From NCBI GenBank assembly GCA_030151925.1, contig JASLCY010000458.1:1-5666 (forward strand): DNA of 5,666 nt, written 5' to 3'. Both the position numbers and the translations under genes were made by a program. The stretch comes from Oligoflexus sp. Its GTDB lineage: Bacteria > Bdellovibrionota_B > Oligoflexia > Oligoflexales > Oligoflexaceae. Positions 1-5,666 of this stretch are shown here, piece by piece. Below the pieces are notes generated by a model that worked only from the letters and a program-made list of their open reading frames with translations, searched no databases and was not told where the DNA came from. Every line of letters starts with the position of its first letter. Within the stretch, counting starts at the first letter, position 1.

Positions 1-1
1 G

Positions 2-715
2 CATCATCAGGATTTTACTTATCTGCTTGCGGGTTTCGCGTTCTTCGCCCTGTTCCTCGTGCGATCCCTTCACCAAAAAGAAGGCATGCTCATCGATTTC
101 GCGCTGTTTCGGATCAAACCCTTCCGGGTCGCGACCACAACCCAGTTCCTGGCGAACGGCATCATCTATTCGGGACAGTTCCTCCTGCCCCTCTTCCTGA
201 TCTCCGGCAGCGGTCTCCGCCCCGATCAGGCCGGCTGGATCCTGGCGTCGATGGGTCTCGGGATGTTCGCGATCTATCCGCTGATGGGCAACATCACCGA
301 TCGATTTGGATGTCGCCCGGTAGCAGCCGCAGGCGTGCTCGTGAACTTCGTGGGGACGCTGCCGTTTCTTTGGATGGCTTATACCGGGCTTTCGATTCCG
401 CTCGCGATAATCGGCCTGCTGTTGAGAGGGCTGGGCCAAGGAGCGACCGGTATTCCTTCGCTCGCCGCGGCCTACGCCTCGGTCCCGAAAGAAAAATTGA
501 GCTCCGCGACCACGGCGACGAACATTATCCAAAGGCTCGGCGGCCCCGTCATCACCACGGTGATGGGCATGGTGGTCTCGCTGTCGGAATCCCAGCCGAA
601 AACAGCTGAATCGCACGCCTACGGGATTCCGTTCATCACGCTGATCATCGTGCAGCTCCTCGTGCTCGGTTCAGCGCTGCGTTTGCCGCTTCGCATCGAA
701 CCGAGCAAGGAATGA
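2..715 (+). CDS. MFS drug exporter, DHA2 (EmrB/QacA-like) family, C-terminal part (5' truncated by window edge)
   Basis: This is the C-terminal half of a proton-driven major facilitator superfamily exporter of the inner membrane, probably a drug:H+ antiporter with 14 membrane segments. The frame is open to the left edge, so the gene begins outside the window; 237 residues are visible. From the first visible codon, a hydrophobic segment (about 6-21) leads into a basic/acidic loop and the stretch MLIDFALFRIKPFR (29-42), the central loop typical of DHA2 proteins. About six further hydrophobic segments follow (near 43-66, 77-95, 106-128, 133-155, 176-192, 209-225). GNITDRFGCRP (96-106) matches the MFS motif A pattern. 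RGLGQG (142-147) and the later NIIQRLGG (174-181) are usual in DHA2 transporters. The substrate cannot be inferred. An internal GTG at 59 is unlikely to be the start, because the family-like sequence continues upstream of it. The gene converges with the dehydrogenase 12 bp downstream. Confidence 0.88.
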   Translation, partial: HHQDFTYLLAGFAFFALFLVRSLHQKEGMLIDFALFRIKPFRVATTTQFLANGIIYSGQFLLPLFLISGSGLRPDQAGWILASMGLGMFAIYPLMGNITDRFGCRPVAAAGVLVNFVGTLPFLWMAYTGLSIPLAIIGLLLRGLGQGATGIPSLAAAYASVPKEKLSSATTATNIIQRLGGPVITTVMGMVVSLSESQPKTAESHAYGIPFITLIIVQLLVLGSALRLPLRIEPSKE

Positions 716-727
716 GCCGATCGAAGT

Positions 728-1456
728 TTATTTATTGATCTGAGCGAAATACTCGTCGAGCTCGGCCCGTGAGGCCCGGCTTCGGGTCAAAGCGGTTCCA
801 TAGGCGATCTCGGGTATACCCATCCTCAGGCCTTCGATCATGGCGTCGCAAAAATCGGTGAGCGGCACGCCGAAGGTATGCAAGCCCTTGCCGCCGAGGT
901 CGGTCTGCACCGCCGGCGGAATGATCTCGATCACCTCGATCTTCTTCTTCGCGAGGGTATGCCGCAGGGAAAGCGTATAAGAGTGCATCGCGGCCTTGGT
1001 TGCGCAATAAACGGGCATCAGCGCCATAGGAGAAAACGCGAGTCCGGAGGTCACGTTCAGCACGGCCGCGTTCGCTTGTTTCTCGAGATGCGGGGTGAGC
1101 AACCGCGTGAGGTGAATCGGAGCTTCCAGGTTGATGGCGATCTCGCTGGCCGTCTCTTGCCAATCCTCCGCGACCGTTCCATCGTTGCGTCTTTGAATGC
1201 CGGCGTTATTGATGAGGACGTTGAGAGCCGGATACCGCTCGATGAGCGTCCAGGCCAGCGCGTTGCGTTCCCCCGCATCCTGCAGGTCGGCCACCAGATA
1301 TTCGAGGCGCGGATTATCCTTGACGGCGCGCTCCAGCTTGCTTTTATCGCGCCCGCAGATGATCACCCTGTTATCGACCATGAGACGAGTCGCCAGGCCC
1401 AGCCCTATGCCGGAACCACCGCCTGTAATGAGGATCGTATTGCCTTCGAGTTTCAT
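728..1456 (-). CDS. DltE-like short-chain dehydrogenase/reductase (SDR)
   Basis: A 242-residue classical SDR, full length for the family and cytosolic, expected to oxidise or reduce a carbonyl/alcohol with NAD(P)(H). The cofactor-binding TGGGSGIG lies at 11-18, the adenine-contacting D57 in ADL, and NNAG at 83-86. The catalytic tetrad is N109, S137, Y150 and K154 (YCATK). R36 in the CGRDKSKLE stretch after the second beta strand is consistent with a preference for NADP(H). Several stretches (INLEAPIHL, YCATKAAMHS, EIIPPAVQTDLGG, GLHTFGVPL) are, from memory, those of the DltE-like subgroup, named after a gene next to the Bacillus D-alanylation operon. No dlt gene is present here, so the name gives no function and the substrate is unknown. 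The start is set by a strong Shine-Dalgarno site 6 nt upstream. The gene is divergent from the DUF3147 gene and convergent with the MFS gene, so it is probably transcribed alone. Confidence 0.93.
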   Translation of the reverse strand: MKLEGNTILITGGGSGIGLGLATRLMVDNRVIICGRDKSKLERAVKDNPRLEYLVADLQDAGERNALAWTLIERYPALNVLINNAGIQRRNDGTVAEDWQETASEIAINLEAPIHLTRLLTPHLEKQANAAVLNVTSGLAFSPMALMPVYCATKAAMHSYTLSLRHTLAKKKIEVIEIIPPAVQTDLGGKGLHTFGVPLTDFCDAMIEGLRMGIPEIAYGTALTRSRASRAELDEYFAQINK

Positions 1457-1460
1457 AGAA

Positions 1461-1468
1461 CACCTCCC
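1461..1468 (-). promoter_or_regulatory. Ribosome binding site of the SDR gene
   Basis: On the - strand this reads GGGAGGTG, nearly a full anti-16S match. Its GGAGG core lies 6 nt before the ATG at 1456-1454. It is the strongest Shine-Dalgarno sequence in the window and fixes the dehydrogenase start. Confidence 0.85.
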
Positions 1469-1475
1469 TGCGAAA

Positions 1476-1490
1476 AAAGGCTAGGCCTTT
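1476..1490. repeat. Perfect 6-bp inverted repeat (possible operator or leader hairpin)
   Basis: AAAGGC, a 3-nt spacer TAG, then GCCTTT form an exact dyad between the divergent genes. It lies about 20-34 nt upstream of the SDR start codon. Read on the - strand, the right arm runs into a six-T tract, so it also looks like a miniature hairpin with a U-run in the SDR 5' leader. The stem is short and half A/T, so it would be a weak terminator. Its position suits a repressor site at least as well. No regulator gene lies in the window. The dyad is certain; its function is a guess. Confidence 0.4.
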
Positions 1491-1539
1491 CCCGCTAAAA
1501 CTGCAATATGGAAGAAAGGGCCATCATTCAGGATCAGCT

Positions 1540-1887
1540 ATGTACATCGCATTCAAGTTCCTCATTACGGCGGCTATCATCGTAGGCGCGTCCGAGCTCG
1601 CCAAACGCTTCTCGGCCTGGTCCTACCTCCTCCTCGCCCTGCCTTTGACCTCGATCCTCACGCTCATGTGGATTTATTTCGACACGCACGACGAACAAAA
1701 GCTCGCCGCGACGTCCTGGGGAGTGTTTTGGCTCGTACCGCCGTCGCTGGTGTTTTTCCCGGTCTTCGCCTGGACCATCGAGCGTAAATGGCCCTTTTAC
1801 GCAGCTATGGGCCTTGGGGCCCTGGCCGCGCTCACGACTTATTTTATCTACGCTAAGATCCTGGATTACTTTGGCATCCGGATATGA
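1540..1887 (+). CDS. DUF3147 family small integral membrane protein
   Basis: A 115-residue, very hydrophobic protein with four predicted membrane segments at about 4-20, 28-47, 60-79 and 86-107. Short polar links separate them, including the acidic loop FDTHDEQK (47-54) and ERK (81-83). The SELAKR (18-23), ALPLTS (33-38), SWGVFW (59-64) and C-terminal FGIRI pattern is what I recall of DUF3147 proteins, a family of inner-membrane proteins of unknown function; the length is typical. The ATG at 1540 has an AGGA 6 nt upstream. An ATG at 1508 is in a different frame and is not the start. The gene is followed after 13 bp by the 103-residue gene on the same strand, so the two are probably co-transcribed. 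The function is not known. Confidence 0.82.
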   Translation: MYIAFKFLITAAIIVGASELAKRFSAWSYLLLALPLTSILTLMWIYFDTHDEQKLAATSWGVFWLVPPSLVFFPVFAWTIERKWPFYAAMGLGALAALTTYFIYAKILDYFGIRI

Positions 1888-1888
1888 A

Positions 1889-1894
1889 AGGGAG
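1889..1894 (+). promoter_or_regulatory. Ribosome binding site deciding the GTG start at 1901
   Basis: AGGGAG lies just after the DUF3147 stop codon and 6 nt before GTG 1901. It supports GTG 1901 over the upstream in-frame ATG at 1814, which would overlap most of the end of the DUF3147 gene. It also supports GTG 1901 over the downstream ATG at 1928, which has no comparable site. Confidence 0.75.
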
Positions 1895-1900
1895 AATGAC

Positions 1901-2212
1901 GTGACCAAGAAGCCGATCGCCTTCGAAATGACCCTCGACCAAATCAAGGAGAAGGCCCTGCAGCTCTCACGGCTCACCGATGCGACCGCGATTTATTATT
2001 TCGGCGGCAGGCGCTGGGATGCCGAACTCAGTTTCGGTCCTATAGAGTTCGTAGTCGTCACGCCCGAGCCGGCTTTTTACAATCAGGCCGAGCAGGAGGT
2101 CCTGCTCGATAAACTGATGCAGGAAACGACCTTTGAGGTGATCCTGACTTTCATCGGCAAAGAGAGCGATGTGATGTCGCGGGCCTTTCCCGTATGGCCA
2201 TTGGCGAACTAG
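1901..2212 (+). CDS. Hypothetical 103-residue protein, possibly a degenerate nucleotidyltransferase-fold domain
   Basis: I do not recognise the family firmly. The protein is soluble, with no signal peptide or membrane segment. It begins with a helical, Lys/Glu-rich stretch (10-25), then IYYFGG (31-36), a strand EFVVVTPEP (49-57), an acidic helix around 62-77 and a strand FEVILTFIG (78-86). The order helix, YxFG, about 13 residues, hydrophobic strand resembles minimal (MNT-type) nucleotidyltransferases. FGGRR...PIEFVVV aligns without gaps to their FGSRxRG...DIDLLVV. In that alignment the catalytic Ser becomes Gly36 and the two metal-binding Asp become Pro47 and Glu49, so activity would be doubtful. 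This is an inference from pattern, not a family match. The GTG start is chosen from the AGGGAG site 6 nt upstream. The gene lies 13 bp behind DUF3147 and probably shares its mRNA. It converges with the serine hydrolase gene across 27 bp. Confidence 0.75.
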   Translation: MTKKPIAFEMTLDQIKEKALQLSRLTDATAIYYFGGRRWDAELSFGPIEFVVVTPEPAFYNQAEQEVLLDKLMQETTFEVILTFIGKESDVMSRAFPVWPLAN

Positions 2213-2239
2213 CCTCGGTTCCTGCCGGTCGGAACGGAA

Positions 2240-3466
2240 TCATTTATAGACCTCGGTTTTGATGTTGTTCGGAAATTTTCCCGTCATCCCCTCTATCGCG
2301 GTGTTGGTGAGCACCACGACGCTCAATCCCGCCTCGGGATCAACCCACCAGGTATTGCCGTAGACGCCGCTCCATTCGATCGAGCCGGCGTGCATGGGGG
2401 AATCGGCGGCCTCCGGATCGAGCAAAACCGCAAAACCGAGGCCGAAACCCCAGCCCTTGCCTTTGAGGTTGATATTCAGATCGCCCGTCGCATTCTGCTT
2501 CATGAGGTCGAGCGTCGATTTCCTCAGGATAGGCATATGACCGGTGCGAAGACCTTCAAGGAAACGGATGTAGTCACGCGCCGTGCCGACCGCTCCTCCG
2601 CCACCGGAACCATAGGCGGTCGGATCAGTTGCGCGGCCAGGGGAATAGACGATCTTGCCGATGCCGTAATTCAGTTCGTAGGGTTCGGTCATCCGCACTG
2701 GTTTGAGGAGCCCGTCCGCATAAGGCGTCGCGAGCCTCCAGGGCTGGGTCGCATAGAATTCCGTGTCGATCATGAAGAGCGGACCCGTGACCAGTTCGAA
2801 GATGGCTGAATCCAACGGTACATGCATGACCCGCTCTATCACGGCTCCCAGCACGTCCGTCGCCAGCGAATAACCCCAATCCTCGCCCGGCGTATAAAGC
2901 AGGGGAGCCTCGGCCAGACGCCGCATGTTCTCTTCGAGCGTGATGTGAACGTCGTCGAGTCCATCGGAGATCTTGAGCAGATGATAAGGTCCGGTGATCA
3001 GCTCAAGGAAGCCATAGTTGAGCCCGGCGGTATGCGTGAGGAGCTGCCGGATCGTGATGGTGGCTGGATCGCCGTTTTTCAGTCGAGGCGTGAAATACGG
3101 CAGGAAACGCGAGACGGGATCGTCGAGGCGTATAAAACCCCATTCCACGAGGCGCATGATAGCGACTGAGACGAGCGGTTTGGTGAGAGAGGCGAAACGG
3201 AAGATCGTGTTGCTCTCCACGGGCGTGCCCGCCTCCCGATCCGCATAACCCGCAGCTCTCTGGTAGATCACCTGGCCATCGCGGGCGACGATGACTACGG
3301 TCCCGACGATCTTGTTCTCGTTGATCGCATCGTCAACGACCTTATCGAGCCTCGCGCTCAGATCATCCGCGCTGCCGGCCACGGCCCGGGTGGAGAAGCT
3401 GAGGAGCAGAAGCCAAAACGCTGCGAGCCTAAGGCCCTTCGACCAGAATCCGTACCTAGATTCCAT
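2240..3466 (-). CDS. Secreted serine hydrolase, beta-lactamase class C fold / family VIII esterase-like
   Basis: A 408-residue enzyme of the PF00144 fold (class C beta-lactamases, DD-peptidases, family VIII esterases). A basic start, a hydrophobic core (about 13-25) and AVA before residue 31 form a type I signal peptide, so the mature enzyme should be periplasmic or extracellular. The nucleophile motif SLTK is at 93-96 inside FASLTKPL. The second motif is Y199-S-L with LATDVLGAVIERV after it, rather than the YxN of beta-lactamases. The region of the third motif has HAG (359-361) and WSG (365-367), followed by WWVDPE. Y-S-x together with W-x-G is the family VIII (EstB-like) esterase pattern, so ester hydrolysis is more likely than beta-lactam resistance; the substrate is unknown. 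The ATG has GGAG 5 nt upstream. The gene lies 21 bp after the RND pump gene on the same strand, probably in one operon. Length and motifs indicate an intact gene. Confidence 0.92.
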   Translation of the reverse strand: MESRYGFWSKGLRLAAFWLLLLSFSTRAVAGSADDLSARLDKVVDDAINENKIVGTVVIVARDGQVIYQRAAGYADREAGTPVESNTIFRFASLTKPLVSVAIMRLVEWGFIRLDDPVSRFLPYFTPRLKNGDPATITIRQLLTHTAGLNYGFLELITGPYHLLKISDGLDDVHITLEENMRRLAEAPLLYTPGEDWGYSLATDVLGAVIERVMHVPLDSAIFELVTGPLFMIDTEFYATQPWRLATPYADGLLKPVRMTEPYELNYGIGKIVYSPGRATDPTAYGSGGGGAVGTARDYIRFLEGLRTGHMPILRKSTLDLMKQNATGDLNINLKGKGWGFGLGFAVLLDPEAADSPMHAGSIEWSGVYGNTWWVDPEAGLSVVVLTNTAIEGMTGKFPNNIKTEVYK

Positions 3467-3471
3467 AACGT

Positions 3472-3476
3472 CTCCA
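3472..3476 (-). promoter_or_regulatory. Ribosome binding site of the serine hydrolase gene
   Basis: TGGAG on the - strand, 5 nt before the ATG at 3466-3464. It sits inside the 21-bp gap after the RND stop codon, which leaves little room for a separate promoter and favours read-through transcription from the pump gene. Confidence 0.65.
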
Positions 3477-3487
3477 CGCGCAGGATG

Positions 3488-5666
3488 TTAAGTCTGAGGT
3501 TGCGGTCCGCCCCAATGAGAGCCCAGACCTGATGAATCTTTCTTGTCCTGATCCTTCTTCGGTTTTTTGGTTTTGGACGGAGCCTGATCGCCGCCTTCTT
3601 TATGATGCTTCTCGAACTCTTCCTTGTGCGATTTGCTGAACTTCGAGAAGAGGCTGTAGACGATAGGCACCGCAAAGAGCGTCAGAGGCGTGGAAACCAA
3701 CACGCCGCCGATGATGGCCACCGCCATCGGCACCCGAGTCTCGGAACCCGGTCCGAAACTCAAGGCTGAAGGCACCGCGCCCATGAGGGTCGCGAAGGAG
3801 GTCATGAGTATCGGGCGCAGGCGAAGGCGTCCCGCTTCCTGGAGAGCGGTGTTCAGCTCGGTCCCGCGCTCGAGGAGCTGGTTGGTGAACTCCACGAGCA
3901 GGATCGAGTTCTTCTTGGCGATGCCCATTAGAAGGATCATGCCTATCATGCTGTACATATTGATGGTCTGGCCGCACATCCAGAGAGCGAGGAGCGCTCC
4001 CGAGATACTGAAGGGCAAGGCGATCAGGATCGTGATCGGGTCGATGAAGCTGTTGAATTGCGAACCGAGTATCATATAGGAGACGATGATGCCCATCGCC
4101 ATGACGAAGATGATGCTCGTCGAGGTTTCCTGGAACGTGAGCGTCGCCGCCGTGAACTCCACGTAGTAGCCCTTGGGCAGGGTTTCCTTGGCGATCTTCT
4201 CCACGAGATCGACGCCTTCGCCCTGGCTGAAATCCGGCGCGAGGCCGCTCGAGATCAACTGCGCCTGCTGCCGCGAATGCCTGAGCAGGGATATGGGCGC
4301 GGCGATCTCATTGAACTTCACGAGCTCGCGCATAGGGACGATTTCGCCGGCGTTATTCCGTATCCAGAGATTATCGATCTTCTTGAGCGTATCCTTCTCC
4401 TGCTTATTGAGCGTGACGAAGATCTTATAACGCCGGTTCCCCTCGGTGTAATCCGCGGCTTCGAGGCCGCTGAATGAGGTGCTCAGCGCCCCCGCGACCT
4501 GATCCGTATCGACCTGATAGCGGATGGCCGCATCGCGGTCCGGAACGATATCGACTTCAGGCCCCAGGTCGATCGTATCCGAGTTCACGCCGACCAGCTT
4601 TTTGGTGGCGGTGAGTTTATCCATGAGAGCCTTAGTCGAATCGAGCAGGACTTTGCTGTCAGGCCCCTTCACCAGGAACTCTATCGGTTGCCCGCTCCCG
4701 CCGGTCGCGCCGATGGCCGAAGCGAAGTTGGTGCGGACCACCGGCTTCACGCCCTGCACCTGCCGGACGGCTTCGGTCAAGGACTTGTTGATCTCCTTGA
4801 TCGTCCACGGTTTTTTAGTATCCGGATTCTTCGGCCTTTTCTTCGGTTTATCGAAGAGCACGATGATCGAGGCCTGGTTCGCCCGCCCGGATCCCCCTAT
4901 GCCGCCGACGTTCACCAGCTGCGTTTTGATGTAAGGCAAAGCCGCGAGTTTGGCTTCCACCTCCTTGGTCTTGGCATCGGAGTAGTCGATGGAGGATCCT
5001 TGCGGCATCTTGAGGGTGACCTGCGCGCGGCTTTCATCGACTTCCGGGGAGAGTTCGATCTTCACTCCCCTGACGGTGATGAGGGTGACCGTGAATAGAG
5101 TGAGCACTCCGATCAGGTAAGGCCAACGATGTTTCAGGAGATGGCCTATGACGGCGGCATAACCGTCCGAGACTTTATCCATCGAAGCATCGAACAGGCG
5201 ACCGAGGCGCGAGCGTTTGACTTGACCTCCGCCGAACCGTGAGAGGCGCATAGGCGCGAGGGTGAGGGCTTCCACGCAGGAGAGGATCACGGCGATAGAC
5301 AGTGTCACCCCGAATTGGAACATGAATTTGCCGATAATGCCCTTCACGAACGCGATAGGCAGGAAGATCGCCACGACGGCCGCCGTGGTCGCGAAGATCG
5401 CGGGAGCGATTTCCTTGGCGCCCGAAATCGCCGACTTCACCGGATCCTTCTCTTTCTCGCGATGCCGAAAGATGTTCTCGAGCATGATGATAGCATCGTC
5501 GACGATGATGCCGATCGCGAGGGAGATGCCGAGCAGCGTAAACGTATTCAGGGTGAAGTTGAAGAGCTTGAGGAAGATGAAGCACCCGATCACGGAGGTC
5601 GGGATCGCGAGCACGATATTGATCGTCGCGGCTATGGATCCGAGGAAGACCCAGCAGACCAGGGCC
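3488..5666 (-). CDS. RND efflux transporter permease (AcrB/MdtB-like), N-terminal part beyond window edge
   Basis: Proton-driven inner-membrane pump of a tripartite efflux complex, acting with a membrane fusion protein and an outer-membrane channel. About 725 residues are visible, against roughly 1040 for the family. TM1 and the first periplasmic loop lie beyond the right edge. The frame is open to that edge, and GTG 5614 is an internal Val within TM2. Numbering from that Val: TM2-TM6 occupy about 1-120, TM7 163-181, the second periplasmic domain 182-498, and TM8-TM12 500-657. The proton-relay residues are present: D39-D40 in TM4 (IIVDDAI), K568 in TM10 (AKKNSILLVEF) and R600 (RLRLRPILMTS), matching AcrB D407/D408, K940 and R971. 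Sequence style fits the multidrug (HAE1/MdtBC-like) branch rather than metal pumps, though the substrate is unknown. Oddities are a Lys/Pro-rich patch in the periplasmic domain (256-270) and a Lys-rich 48-residue tail. The serine hydrolase gene follows after 21 bp. Confidence 0.95.
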   Translation of the reverse strand, partial: ALVCWVFLGSIAATINIVLAIPTSVIGCFIFLKLFNFTLNTFTLLGISLAIGIIVDDAIIMLENIFRHREKEKDPVKSAISGAKEIAPAIFATTAAVVAIFLPIAFVKGIIGKFMFQFGVTLSIAVILSCVEALTLAPMRLSRFGGGQVKRSRLGRLFDASMDKVSDGYAAVIGHLLKHRWPYLIGVLTLFTVTLITVRGVKIELSPEVDESRAQVTLKMPQGSSIDYSDAKTKEVEAKLAALPYIKTQLVNVGGIGGSGRANQASIIVLFDKPKKRPKNPDTKKPWTIKEINKSLTEAVRQVQGVKPVVRTNFASAIGATGGSGQPIEFLVKGPDSKVLLDSTKALMDKLTATKKLVGVNSDTIDLGPEVDIVPDRDAAIRYQVDTDQVAGALSTSFSGLEAADYTEGNRRYKIFVTLNKQEKDTLKKIDNLWIRNNAGEIVPMRELVKFNEIAAPISLLRHSRQQAQLISSGLAPDFSQGEGVDLVEKIAKETLPKGYYVEFTAATLTFQETSTSIIFVMAMGIIVSYMILGSQFNSFIDPITILIALPFSISGALLALWMCGQTINMYSMIGMILLMGIAKKNSILLVEFTNQLLERGTELNTALQEAGRLRLRPILMTSFATLMGAVPSALSFGPGSETRVPMAVAIIGGVLVSTPLTLFAVPIVYSLFSKFSKSHKEEFEKHHKEGGDQAPSKTKKPKKDQDKKDSSGLGSHWGGPQPQT

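Larger units (their letters stand above)
1457..1539. promoter_or_regulatory. Divergent intergenic region, presumed promoters for the SDR and DUF3147 genes
   Basis: These 83 bp separate two divergent start codons, so promoters for both directions must lie here or extend into the coding sequences. No convincing -35/-10 pair is visible. On the - strand TTGCAG and TAGCCT are 17 nt apart, but each matches the sigma-70 consensus at only three of six positions. The region also holds the SDR ribosome binding site, a short inverted repeat (1476-1490) and a modest AGGA (1530-1533) 6 nt before the DUF3147 ATG. Confidence 0.5.

Noticed and set aside
59..61. GTG 59 as the start of a complete small MFS protein
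   Set aside because: The frame is open to the left edge and the sequence before it is a membrane segment fitting the DHA2 fold; the gene is simply cut by the window.
310..609. A 99-codon open frame inside the MFS gene
   Set aside because: It is a shifted frame of the transporter, rich in Arg and His, with no recognisable protein features.
773..788. GC-rich hairpin (GGCCCG / CGGGTC) as a terminator for the MFS gene
   Set aside because: It lies inside the dehydrogenase coding sequence, has one G-U pair and is not followed by a T-run in either direction.
878..1498. Long open frames opposite the dehydrogenase, the serine hydrolase (2390-2809, 2822-3169) and the RND gene (3690-4079, 4058-4477, 4524-5098)
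   Set aside because: They are antisense or out-of-frame shadows with Arg/His-rich, domain-free translations and no ribosome binding sites, while the opposite strand codes for clear family members.
1814..1900. In-frame ATG at 1814 as the start of the 103-residue gene
   Set aside because: It would overlap the end of the DUF3147 gene by 74 bp and has no suitable ribosome binding site, whereas GTG 1901 has AGGGAG at ideal spacing and the protein-like composition begins there.
2218..2235. GTTCC ... GGAAC inverted repeat between the convergent genes as a bidirectional terminator
   Set aside because: The location is right, but the stem is only 5 bp with an 8-nt loop and no T-run on either strand.
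5612..5614. GTG 5614 as the start of the RND gene
   Set aside because: The open frame continues to the right edge with typical RND sequence (VFLGSIAATINIV) leading into TM2, so this is an internal Val.
1..5666. CRISPR arrays, tRNA genes, insertion sequences, phage or defence genes
   Set aside because: Reading both strands, I saw no spaced direct repeats, tRNA-like cloverleaf sequence, transposase or integrase motifs, or defence-type domains; coding genes account for nearly all of the window.

Overview
The window reads as ordinary chromosomal DNA of a Gram-negative bacterium. A large RND-type inner-membrane efflux pump and an exported serine hydrolase imply a two-membrane cell envelope. Base composition is moderately G+C-rich by eye and even across the genes. 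There is no sign of transposases, integrases, tRNA or rRNA genes, CRISPR arrays or phage genes. The species cannot be told from the sequence; a proteobacterium-like or related Gram-negative lineage is the most that can be inferred.

Layout, left to right: (1) the 3' end of a 14-TM-type MFS drug exporter on the + strand, cut by the left edge (2-715). (2) Converging on it with a 12-bp gap, a DltE-like short-chain dehydrogenase on the - strand (728-1456). (3) An 83-bp divergent intergenic region (1457-1539) holding a perfect 6+6 bp inverted repeat. (4) A two-gene + strand unit: a DUF3147-type small membrane protein (1540-1887) and, 13 bp later, a 103-residue protein with a GTG start (1901-2212). 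That protein has no family I can assign firmly, but it has the spacing of a degenerate minimal-nucleotidyltransferase motif. (5) A - strand unit read from the right edge: an RND efflux permease lacking only its N-terminal third (3488-5666), then, 21 bp downstream, a secreted class C beta-lactamase-fold serine hydrolase of the family VIII esterase type (2240-3466).

Functionally the window is biased to the cell envelope: two different exporters (MFS and RND), a periplasmic hydrolase probably co-transcribed with the RND pump, and a small polytopic membrane protein. The RND gene should be preceded, to the right of the window, by a membrane fusion protein gene. No new system is evident. The points most worth a second look are the 103-residue protein and its pairing with DUF3147, the dyad between the divergent genes, and the RND-hydrolase gene pair.
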